Source: an uncultured Clostridia bacterium
GTDB taxonomy: Bacteria > Bacillota > Clostridia > TANB77 > CAG-508
Length of the DNA stretch: 18,380 nucleotides
NCBI GenBank assembly: GCA_944393345.1
Contig: CALXZW010000016.1
Coordinates: forward strand, 1 to 18,380
Direction of reading: 5' to 3'
Position numbers and translations under genes: made by a program. The notes beneath the pieces are model-generated. The model saw only the letters and a list, made by a program, of their open reading frames with translations, made no database searches and was not told the DNA's origin. Every line of letters starts with the position of its first letter. Within the stretch, counting starts at the first letter, position 1. Below, one piece after another: positions 7,499-13,806 of the stretch.

Positions 7499-7533
7499 GT
7501 ATAAGAATTTGCATACATGACAAATTCTTATAC
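7499..7533. repeat. Perfect 13-bp inverted repeat without a T-tract
   Basis: GTATAAGAATTTG (7499-7511) and its exact complement CAAATTCTTATAC (7521-7533) flank a 9-base loop. It lies between the CBS gene and the AI-2E-family gene, both on the minus strand. On that strand the stem is followed by TGGTTAAAAATAGG, not a run of T, so it is not a standard terminator. It could be an operator, or an RNA processing or stability hairpin between two cotranscribed genes. Confidence 0.7.
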
Positions 7534-7541
7534 AGCTAATA

Positions 7542-7991
7542 TTATTTTGAATTTTTAGAATTTTGATTCTTACTACAAATATCTTCTAATGTCTCACATA
7601 CATCTTCTTTTCCAATACTTTTGCAATTTTGTGCTAAATCTCCTAAAGTTAATATTCCAACTATTTTGTTGTCTTCATTACAAATTGGTATTCTTCTTAT
7701 TTGATTTTTTGCCATCTTTTTTTCTGCTTCACATATTTCATCATTTTCATTACAAGTGCAAACATTAGTTGTCATTATGTCACTAACTAATGTATTACAG
7801 TTATCTTTATTATATGCAGTACTTCTTAATAAAATATCTCTATCTGTTAAAATTCCACAAATTTTATTTTCATCATCACATATAGGTACACAACCAATAT
7901 GATTTGAATTCATTAAATTTACAACATCAGAAACTTTACAATCTGCTTTTACATAATGGACATTGTTACACATACAATCTTTTATCTTCAT
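7542..7991 (-). CDS. Tandem CBS-domain protein, cysteine-rich
   Basis: A 149-residue stand-alone CBS pair (Bateman module), a class that usually binds adenine nucleotides and senses energy state. CBS1 covers about residues 1-60 (MKIKDCMCNN, then HIGCVPICDDENKICGILTDRDIL) and CBS2 about 67-122 (VSDIMTTNVCTC, then QIRRIPICNEDNKIVGILTLGDLA). What is odd is 14 cysteines in 149 residues, spread through both repeats and the tail, including pairs Cys6/Cys8 and Cys78/Cys80. This suggests metal binding or thiol redox chemistry on top of ligand sensing; that is inference. The start is the ATG at 7991, with AAAGGTGG 7 bases upstream, rather than an in-frame TTG 18 bases earlier that precedes the ribosome site. 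The partner it regulates is unknown; the membrane protein encoded next may be one. Confidence 0.88.
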   Translation of the reverse strand: MKIKDCMCNNVHYVKADCKVSDVVNLMNSNHIGCVPICDDENKICGILTDRDILLRSTAYNKDNCNTLVSDIMTTNVCTCNENDEICEAEKKMAKNQIRRIPICNEDNKIVGILTLGDLAQNCKSIGKEDVCETLEDICSKNQNSKNSK

Positions 7992-8018
7992 AATAAAACC
8001 ACCTTTCAAAAAAATTCT

Positions 8019-8041
8019 TTATTATTTTTTGCAAATAATAA
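8019..8041. repeat. AT-rich 9-bp inverted repeat upstream of the CBS gene
   Basis: TTATTATTT and AAATAATAA flank a 5-base TTTGC centre, about 30 bases upstream of the CBS start codon. It is a possible operator, but such repeats arise easily in DNA this AT-rich, so the claim is weak. Confidence 0.3.
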
Positions 8042-8074
8042 AAAAATATTCTCTAATCTTTTATTTGATATCAG

Positions 8075-8109
8075 AAAAAAATTGGCATACTTAAAAATAA
8101 GTATGTCAA
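8075..8109 (-). terminator. Terminator of the 186-aa protein gene
   Basis: Read on the minus strand, a 12-base stem (TTGACATACTTA with TAAGTATGCCAA, one wobble pair) and a 4-base loop are followed by a run of seven T. It starts just after the stop codon of the gene ending at 8115. Confidence 0.85.
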
Positions 8110-8114
8110 TCTTT

Positions 8115-8675
8115 CTAATAATCTATATCTTCATATATATTTGAAAAATTATTTTGATATGGCTGATTAAAATATATAGGTGGCTTTTCAAATCTATTTG
8201 TTCGTAATTCTTCTCTAATAGGTATAAAGTTAGTATTATTGCGTTTTTCATTCAATAATTTTTTTATTATTAAAATTTTAATTAAATCTCTTAATGTAGG
8301 ATTTTTAATTACTCTTTGGTTACTGCTTTCTTTTTCTTCATTATTAGTTTGCTTTATTATTGGCTTTCCTATATTATTTGTTTGTTTTAAATTATTTTGC
8401 AATGTTATGTTTATATTTATTTGATTATCACTTTCTATTGCAAAATATATATCATTTGCCATATTTTCTATTAATTCTTTTGTTATTGGTAAATTGTTTT
8501 CATTACATTTTTTGCATATCATTGGGTTTATCAATTTATATATTTCCGGATAATATTTTTCTATATCAATATTATCATTTTGCATATAAGAATAATTATA
8601 TGTATTTTCAAAATTTTTTGTAGTTGGATAACCTAATATACTTCTTATATATTCTTGATATGTTTCATTATACAT
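8115..8675 (-). CDS. Clostridial protein of unknown function
   Basis: I cannot name this 186-residue protein. It has three parts: an N-terminal segment beginning MYNETYQEYIRSILGYP; a likely structured region (about 38-82) with YYPEIYKLINPMICKKC and PITKELIENMANDIYFAIE; and an Asn/Gln-rich middle (83-125) leading to a helix LRDLIKILIIKKLL (128-141) and a Pro/Arg/Tyr-rich tail. No signal peptide or membrane helix is present. The modular, low-complexity design recalls spore-coat or spore-associated proteins, but that is impression rather than a match. AAGGAGG sits 7 bases before the ATG. It follows murD by 52 bases with no hairpin between, so it may be read from the murD promoter, and it has its own terminator. 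Confidence 0.7.
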   Translation of the reverse strand: MYNETYQEYIRSILGYPTTKNFENTYNYSYMQNDNIDIEKYYPEIYKLINPMICKKCNENNLPITKELIENMANDIYFAIESDNQININITLQNNLKQTNNIGKPIIKQTNNEEKESSNQRVIKNPTLRDLIKILIIKKLLNEKRNNTNFIPIREELRTNRFEKPPIYFNQPYQNNFSNIYEDIDY

Positions 8676-8727
8676 ATAGATACCTCCTTGCTTATATATT
8701 ATGCATTTTCTATATGTATTGTGCCTT

Positions 8728-10128
8728 CTATAAACTATTTACAATATTTTTAAATTTATTTCCTCTATCTGCAAAATTTTTAAACATATCAAAACTAGCA
8801 CTAGCAGGAGAAAATAAAACAACTTCACCTTTTCTTGATACCTTTTTTGCTAAGTTTGCAGTTTCTTCTAAATTTTCACATATATATATATCTATATTTT
8901 TATTTTGCCTTTCAGACTCTTCTTTTACAGCATCAAATATCTTGCCTGAAGTTTGCCCTAATAAAATTAATGATTTTACTTTTTCTAAAATTGGCTTTGC
9001 GATTGGTTTATAATCTAAATTTTTATCATATCCTCCTGCTATTAAAACAATATCTTCGTCAAAAGAATATAATCCGGCAATTGTTCTTGTAGGTGAAGAA
9101 CTTACAGAATCATTATACCATTTTACCCCATCTATTTCTTTTATGAACTCTAATCTATGTTCAACAGGCTTAAATTCTTTAATTGCTTGAACTGCAATGT
9201 CTGTATCAACTAATGTATTAGTTGCCGCTAAGGCTGTTGCTATATTTTCATAATTATGCTTTCCTCTTAATAATACATCTTTTGAACTTAATATATGCTT
9301 TCTTATTTTATCTTCACACTCTTTAATAACATTTTCATCTACTATAAATCCATTTTCAAGTTTTTCATTGCTACTAAAGAAAATAACTTTAGATTTAGCA
9401 TCTTTCGCTAGTTTTCTTGTTATCTCATTATCATAATTTAGTACAACAATTCCATTTTCATCTTGATATTTGAATATATTTTTTTTAGCATCTATATACT
9501 CGTTATAATCTTTATGAATATTTAAATGATTTGGTGTTATATTAGTAATAACTGCTATATTGGGACTTATCTCCATTCCCATTAATTGAAAACTACTTAA
9601 TTCTAATACTATAATATCATCTGGTTTAATATCTTTTAATTTTGTAAACAATGGTGTACCTATATTTCCACCTAAAAATGTATTGTAATTTGCTTTTTGT
9701 AATATTGAATTTATTAAACTTGTTGTTGTTGTTTTTCCATCACTTCCCGTTACTCCTATTATTTTACAAGGCGCCATTTTCATTAGCATTTCTATTTCTG
9801 TTGTTACAATTGCACCATTTTTCTCTTCTTCTTGCAATTCTGGTCTTGTAGGCAAACAACTTGGCGAACGAAATATTATATTAAATCCCTTTAGATTTTC
9901 TAAAGAATTATTTCCAAAATAAAATCCAAAATTATATTGAGTCATTTTATCTAATACTTCTTTTGGAATTTCATCGATATTTCTTTCATCAAAAATAGTT
10001 ACATTTGCTTTATTTTCATATAAATAATCTAAAAGTGGTAAATTGCTTACTCCTAATCCTATTATAGCAACTTTTCTGTATTTTATGTATTCATTAAATT
10101 CTTGTAATTTTTTATTAGTAAAATTCAT
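8728..10128 (-). CDS. murD: UDP-N-acetylmuramoyl-L-alanine--D-glutamate ligase
   Basis: Adds D-glutamate to UDP-MurNAc-L-alanine with ATP, a cytoplasmic step of peptidoglycan precursor synthesis. Domain order is typical: N-terminal UDP-binding Rossmann part with VAIIGLGVSN (20-29); central ATPase domain with the P-loop GVTGSDGKTTTT (125-136), ELSSFQL (176-182), NITPNHLNIH (196-205) and a lysine at about 215 in YIDAKKNIF matching the carbamylated Mur-ligase lysine; then the C-terminal domain with the HRLE element and VVLFSPASASFDMFKNFADRG, which is diagnostic of MurD rather than MurC, E or F. Its 466 residues fit. It stands apart from the usual dcw cell-wall cluster, common in some clostridia. 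AGGAGG is present, somewhat far (11 bases) from the ATG, with a second GAGGA directly adjoining. Confidence 0.96.
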   Translation of the reverse strand: MNFTNKKLQEFNEYIKYRKVAIIGLGVSNLPLLDYLYENKANVTIFDERNIDEIPKEVLDKMTQYNFGFYFGNNSLENLKGFNIIFRSPSCLPTRPELQEEEKNGAIVTTEIEMLMKMAPCKIIGVTGSDGKTTTTSLINSILQKANYNTFLGGNIGTPLFTKLKDIKPDDIIVLELSSFQLMGMEISPNIAVITNITPNHLNIHKDYNEYIDAKKNIFKYQDENGIVVLNYDNEITRKLAKDAKSKVIFFSSNEKLENGFIVDENVIKECEDKIRKHILSSKDVLLRGKHNYENIATALAATNTLVDTDIAVQAIKEFKPVEHRLEFIKEIDGVKWYNDSVSSSPTRTIAGLYSFDEDIVLIAGGYDKNLDYKPIAKPILEKVKSLILLGQTSGKIFDAVKEESERQNKNIDIYICENLEETANLAKKVSRKGEVVLFSPASASFDMFKNFADRGNKFKNIVNSL

Positions 10129-10194
10129 TCCTCGACTTACCTCCTGTTTATTGTATGAATTTTAATATATTATGTGTATCTAATTTTCTTTTAA

Positions 10195-10223
10195 ATTATA
10201 GCACTCTAAATTTAATATTTCAA
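10195..10223 (-). promoter_or_regulatory. Promoter of murD
   Basis: On the minus strand, TTGAAA (10218-10223), a 17-base spacer and TATAAT (10195-10200) preceded by TGC, an extended -10. The predicted start leaves a leader of about 60 bases before murD. Confidence 0.8.
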
Positions 10224-10293
10224 TAATTACACCGTATAAAATCCTCTTTACTGGTTAAAATATATTTATAAAAGAAAAATGGAGGTGCTATTA

Positions 10294-10389
10294 ATATGGC
10301 AAAGAAAAATAAAGAGAAAAAAAATAATAACAAAAATGATCAAAAGCAAAATAATTCTAATAAACAATCAAATAATGAATAATTTATAA
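10294..10389 (+). CDS. Tiny Lys/Asn-rich ORF, frame uncertain at an A10 run
   Basis: A strong GGAGG lies 10 bases before an ATG, and a terminator follows closely, so a small transcribed gene is likely. Read as printed it gives 31 residues: MAKKNKEKKK and then an Ile/Met-rich tail. The other reading of the second half, one frame over, gives a hydrophilic Asn/Lys/Gln-rich tail ending SNKQSNNE with a stop at 10380-10382, which resembles the small basic polar proteins common in clostridia. The two frames meet at a run of exactly ten A (10315-10324); eleven or eight A would join them. So this is a frameshifted gene, a transcription-slippage site, or a sequence error. Function is unknown; a spore-associated small protein is one guess. 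Confidence 0.5.
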   Translation: MWQRKIKRKKIITKMIKSKIILINNQIMNNL

Positions 10390-10395
10390 AAATTA

Positions 10396-10426
10396 AAACA
10401 GGACATTTCTTTTATTTGTCCTGTTT
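10396..10426. terminator. Terminator between the small ORF and the phosphodiesterase gene
   Basis: A perfect 10-base stem (AAACAGGACA with TGTCCTGTTT) and an 11-base loop. It lies between convergent genes. The flanking A- and T-rich bases would allow use in both directions, although the T-run on the plus strand is short. Confidence 0.75.
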
Positions 10427-10436
10427 CTACATATAT

Positions 10437-11594
10437 TTATTTAATCACAATAAGTGGAACTTCCATTTCATCTTTAGTTAATCCACAATGTGTTGATTTT
10501 TTTACTGGTTTACCTTCGGCTAAAAAAGTTTCTAATCTTATTATACTTCCAGATATTGATAATGCTATATAATTTCCTATAAAATCATCTATTTTTTTAT
10601 GTTTTTCTCCATAACCTAAAAAATGATATTTATCTAAGAATTCTTCTTTAGTCATTAACCAAAATTCTTCCTTAAAAACATTATTAAATCTTTCCTCAAA
10701 TACTTTTTTCATATCTTCTTTAACCCAAAAAGTTATTACTCTCGATTCTAACGAAGCTGGCATAATTAAACATTCTTGAATTTCAGGATAATCTAATAAT
10801 GTATATGCTTTTTCTATGTCTTTATGACCATGATCTGCAGAAATTATTAAAATTGTTTCATTATCTAATTTTTCACACATATCTTTTATTTTTTTCTCAG
10901 TTTCTTTTATAAAAATTTTTACTTCTTCTGATTCAACTCCATATTTATGTAATAATCCATCTGGATTGTCAGAATATGCAAAAATAAATTTTTTATTTGG
11001 CATTGTACATAAATCTTCTATGTTCATAATTATTTCATCAATATTATTGGCTTTAATACACCTCTTTGATCTTCTTTCAGCATATTCCGGCTCTATCTCA
11101 TATGCTTTAACATCTTTTGATGCCATTTCTATTTTTTCGAAAATTGTTTCATATTTCATAATTTTTTCATAAACATTCATCAATGGACTTTTTAAAGGTT
11201 CTCTCATATATGATTCATTATGTGAAAACATATCTAATGCACGACCATATTCTTTAAAATATTGTGACCAAGCAATCCAAGCAGTTTCGTAAGGTGGACA
11301 TCCTGAATAATATGTTGTTAATGCTGCTGTCGTTGTGGATGGATAAACTGATGTAACACAATCTACTTGATTTAATTTTAAAAATCCATCTTTTGAAATT
11401 TTGTTTAATATATGTTCACCTAAACCATCTAAGACTAAAAATATAACATTTTTATATTGTTTTTCTTTTAATACTTTATCAATTAGTTCTGAAGATTTAT
11501 GTTTAGTTTCTACGTTATAATATTTTAATATTGAAGTTATTGTTCCTAATATACACTTTTCATAGTTTGGCATAATTATATTTTTGGATTCCAT
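10437..11594 (-). CDS. Alkaline-phosphatase-superfamily phosphodiesterase/pyrophosphatase
   Basis: The 385-residue protein is of the type I phosphodiesterase/nucleotide pyrophosphatase group, two-metal enzymes with a Thr or Ser nucleophile. The metal and nucleophile motifs appear in order: FLVLDGLGEH (Asp56), SVYPSTTTAALTTYYSG (nucleophile Thr among 87-89), AYSDNPDGLLHKYG (Asp and His ligands), IISADHGHKD, and a final THCG near the C-terminus. There is no signal peptide, so it probably acts in the cytoplasm, unlike many relatives. The start is the ATG at 11594, which has AGAGGA 7 bases upstream; the frame continues upstream through the promoter and should not be counted. It is a single-gene unit with its own promoter and terminator. 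The substrate (nucleotide, phospholipid head group or phosphonate) cannot be told. Confidence 0.87.
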   Translation of the reverse strand: MESKNIIMPNYEKCILGTITSILKYYNVETKHKSSELIDKVLKEKQYKNVIFLVLDGLGEHILNKISKDGFLKLNQVDCVTSVYPSTTTAALTTYYSGCPPYETAWIAWSQYFKEYGRALDMFSHNESYMREPLKSPLMNVYEKIMKYETIFEKIEMASKDVKAYEIEPEYAERRSKRCIKANNIDEIIMNIEDLCTMPNKKFIFAYSDNPDGLLHKYGVESEEVKIFIKETEKKIKDMCEKLDNETILIISADHGHKDIEKAYTLLDYPEIQECLIMPASLESRVITFWVKEDMKKVFEERFNNVFKEEFWLMTKEEFLDKYHFLGYGEKHKKIDDFIGNYIALSISGSIIRLETFLAEGKPVKKSTHCGLTKDEMEVPLIVIK

Positions 11595-11624
11595 AATATT
11601 TCCTCTTTCTTTTTTATTTTTATT

Positions 11625-11653
11625 ATTATATTTCAAAAGTTTTATAAAATCAA
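11625..11653 (-). promoter_or_regulatory. Promoter of the phosphodiesterase gene
   Basis: On the minus strand, TTGATT (11648-11653), a 17-base spacer and TATAAT (11625-11630). It lies directly after the terminator of the preceding HIT gene. Confidence 0.8.
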
Positions 11654-11666
11654 TACTTTTACCACC

Positions 11667-11691
11667 AAAAAAGACCCTTAAAATAAGGATC
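11667..11691 (-). terminator. Terminator of the HIT-domain gene
   Basis: On the minus strand, GATCCTTA and TAAGGGTC pair over 8 bases (one wobble) with a 3-base loop, then six T. It lies about 30 bases after the HIT gene's stop codon. Confidence 0.85.
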
Positions 11692-11721
11692 AATTTTGGA
11701 ACATATTCAGTTTTCAGTAAA

Positions 11722-12732
11722 TTACCGCAGAGGATACCCTTTCACAAATCCCTCTGTTGCTTTCACAATTCGCGGATTCAAGAATTGCTTGTTTTGCTCC
11801 AAGAACATATATATATCCTTGAAGGTATCTGAGCAATTCTGCAAAAAAGGTTCCTTACGCCAATTTGTTTTTTCATTTTCTATTCCCAGCATAAGCCCAA
11901 TTACCTGCCTAGGATACTGACGTTGAACGTAAACTGAAGGATCACTCACCGCCAACAGTTTTCCATGTATTCCCTCTTGATATGAGAGATACTTTTTCCC
12001 TCTCAACATTCTGATATCTTCTACATACTTTAAGGATACCATATCAAGGTACTTTTGTTCAAATTTTACTCCCCATGCTACATGAGTATGTGCATGAACA
12101 ATAGACCTTTTATGGCTAGAATAGCCATCCGGCGATGAACCATGTTCAAAGAAAATAACTGTTTCATCACCATAAGTTCCTTTAAGTATAAACTCAATAT
12201 CAGCAAGTACTTGTTGATACTCTGGTAAACTCTTATCAGGAATTGCTGCTGCAGACAATATATGCTCATTTGGGCATACCATAAGCATTCCCTTTTTCAT
12301 ACAACCAAGTTCTATCTTTACAAAAAAGTTAGAACTTTCATAAATGATCATATCTGTCTCATTTTTTGTTTTCTTGTTATATACATATGTAGGACCTTTT
12401 ATTCCCATATGATTTGCTATATCGCACAAGAAACAACTTTCTTTGGAAGTGTCAAATTTTTTACCTTCAATCACTTCCCCACACTCAATACCATTACGAT
12501 GGCAAAAAGCGGTAAAGTCCTCTTCTCCTACTATGTATGTAGGAATTTCCAAAATGGAATACCTTTTTTTCATCGTCGGTGTTACATCTTTTACCATAAT
12601 AATTGGTGTTTTATTGCACCGCCAAATTGTTTCAACATCATGGCTACGTCCAATTGGAACAATTGCTTCATACTTGAGACCATATATAGTCTCGGAATTT
12701 GTAGAAAGTACTACCTTGTTTTCTGTAATCAT
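11722..12732 (-). CDS. HIT-superfamily nucleotide hydrolase/transferase with unassigned N-terminal region
   Basis: The HIT domain (about residues 97-225) is clear: a zinc-type CFLCD (Cys100, Cys103), a KKGMLMVCPNEHI strand, FFEHGSSP, and the catalytic histidine triad HAHTHV (His213, 215, 217). HIT proteins bind nucleotide alpha-phosphates as hydrolases (Ap4A, AMP conjugates) or transferases (GalT). The C-terminal 110 residues, with KKYLSYQEGIHG and YVQRQYPRQVIG, recall GalT/Ap4A-phosphorylase-type extensions. The first 95 residues (GLKYEAIVPIGRSHDVE, then PTYIVGEEDFTAFCHRNGI) match no domain I know. Base composition is raised: lines I counted ran about 32-45% GC against about 27% nearby, hinting at transfer. 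It is a single-gene unit with its own promoter, an AGGAGG 7 bases before ATG, and a terminator. The physiological substrate is unknown. Confidence 0.8.
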   Translation of the reverse strand: MITENKVVLSTNSETIYGLKYEAIVPIGRSHDVETIWRCNKTPIIMVKDVTPTMKKRYSILEIPTYIVGEEDFTAFCHRNGIECGEVIEGKKFDTSKESCFLCDIANHMGIKGPTYVYNKKTKNETDMIIYESSNFFVKIELGCMKKGMLMVCPNEHILSAAAIPDKSLPEYQQVLADIEFILKGTYGDETVIFFEHGSSPDGYSSHKRSIVHAHTHVAWGVKFEQKYLDMVSLKYVEDIRMLRGKKYLSYQEGIHGKLLAVSDPSVYVQRQYPRQVIGLMLGIENEKTNWRKEPFLQNCSDTFKDIYMFLEQNKQFLNPRIVKATEGFVKGYPLR

Positions 12733-12752
12733 TCTGCTACCTCCTAAATCTT

Positions 12753-12770
12753 GTAAAACAAATTGTTTAC
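12753..12770. repeat. Near-palindrome in the HIT gene leader
   Basis: GTAAAACAAATTGTTTAC is an almost symmetric element between the promoter and the ribosome site of the HIT gene. It could be an operator or just chance in AT-rich DNA. Confidence 0.35.
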
Positions 12771-12812
12771 TAAAACGAACATATTATATGTAAAATATAA
12801 AAGTTCTTAATA

Positions 12813-12841
12813 ATTTTAACATTTTTAAGCAATTATGTCAA
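12813..12841 (-). promoter_or_regulatory. Promoter of the HIT-domain gene
   Basis: On the minus strand, a perfect TTGACA (12836-12841), a 17-base spacer and TAAAAT (12813-12818). The -35 box starts one base after the stop codon of the glycosyltransferase gene. The leader is about 75 bases. Confidence 0.8.
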
Positions 12842-12842
12842 T

Positions 12843-13775
12843 CTAAAAATTCTTTTCTTTTACTATGTATATAGGTCTTTTCTTAACTTCTAAATAAGTT
12901 TTTGCCAAATATTGTCCTATTATTCCTATAGAAAATAATTGTACACCTGAAACCATAAAAATAATACAAGTTAATGAAGGCCAACCGCTTGTTGGATCTC
13001 CTAAAAACAATGTCTTAATTATTATCATTACTATTAATAAAAATGAAATCAAGCAAAATAATAGTCCTATACCTGATGCTAGTACAAGAGGAACAGTAGA
13101 AAAAGCTGTTATCCCTTCTATAGCATACTTAAACAATTTCCAAAAAGACCATTTAGTTTCTCCTGCAACTCTTTCTACATTTTCAAATTCTAACCATTTA
13201 GTATTAAATCCAACAAAACTAAATAGTCCTTTTGAATATCTATTATATTCTTTCATAGAAAGAATTGCATCAGTCATTTGTCTAGTCATTAATCTATAGT
13301 CTCTTGCTCCATCTACCATTTCTACTTTAGACATTTTATTAATTAATTTATAAAATATTCTAGCAAAAAAACTTCTTATAGGTGGTTCACCTTTTCTAGT
13401 TACTCTTCTAGTTCCAACACAATCATAACCTTCATTTTTAATTAAGTCATACATTTTTCTTAATAAAGCAGGTGGATCCTGTAAGTCTGCATCCATCAGA
13501 GTTATATAATCTCCTTGTGCAGATTCTAATCCTGCTAGCATTGCTGCTTCTTTTCCAAAGTTTCTTGAAAAAGAAATATATTTTACCTTATTATCTTTTT
13601 GGCTTAAATCTTTCATTATATCTAAAGTTCTATCTGATGAACCATCATTTACTAAAATATATTCAAATTCTACTTCTTTAAAATCATTTTTTCTTACTTT
13701 TTCTATTTCTTCATAAAATAGTGGTAAAGCTGCTTCTTCATTATAGCATGAAACTATTATAGATATTTTTTCCAT
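12843..13775 (-). CDS. GtrB/DPM1-like family 2 glycosyltransferase
   Basis: Probably transfers a sugar from a nucleotide donor to undecaprenyl phosphate at the inner face of the membrane, giving a lipid-linked sugar for wall or teichoic acid decoration. The GT-A domain shows ISIIVSCYNEE (4-14), VNDGSSDRT (42-50), SFSRNFGKEAAMLAGL (68-83), the metal-binding Asp-x-Asp in MDADLQDPP (94-102), GTRRVTRKGEPP, the ARDYRLM element, and RYSKGLFSFVGF. Two C-terminal membrane helices (about 228-254 and 267-292) match GtrB, CsbB and YkcC relatives. Its 310 residues are typical. It follows hydA by only 31 bases with no terminator and no clear promoter of its own, so it is probably cotranscribed with the hydrogenase, an odd pairing. 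An AAAGGA site precedes the ATG. The sugar and final acceptor cannot be told. Confidence 0.9.
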   Translation of the reverse strand: MEKISIIVSCYNEEAALPLFYEEIEKVRKNDFKEVEFEYILVNDGSSDRTLDIMKDLSQKDNKVKYISFSRNFGKEAAMLAGLESAQGDYITLMDADLQDPPALLRKMYDLIKNEGYDCVGTRRVTRKGEPPIRSFFARIFYKLINKMSKVEMVDGARDYRLMTRQMTDAILSMKEYNRYSKGLFSFVGFNTKWLEFENVERVAGETKWSFWKLFKYAIEGITAFSTVPLVLASGIGLLFCLISFLLIVMIIIKTLFLGDPTSGWPSLTCIIFMVSGVQLFSIGIIGQYLAKTYLEVKKRPIYIVKEKNF

Positions 13776-13806
13776 TTCTACATTCCTTTCATTTATTCAA
13801 ACATTC

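Noticed and set aside
8239..9092. Plus-strand open frames opposite murD and the 186-aa gene
   Set aside because: Hydrophobic Leu/Phe/Tyr-rich products typical of antisense reading of Lys/Asn-rich genes; no start signals.
11595..11693. Upstream extension of the phosphodiesterase to a TTG/ATG near 11693
   Set aside because: It runs through a near-consensus promoter and the terminator of the previous gene; the ATG at 11594 has a proper ribosome site.
12078..12793. Long plus-strand open frames opposite the HIT gene
   Set aside because: They lie within the well-supported minus-strand gene, have no ribosome sites, and their products look like random translations.
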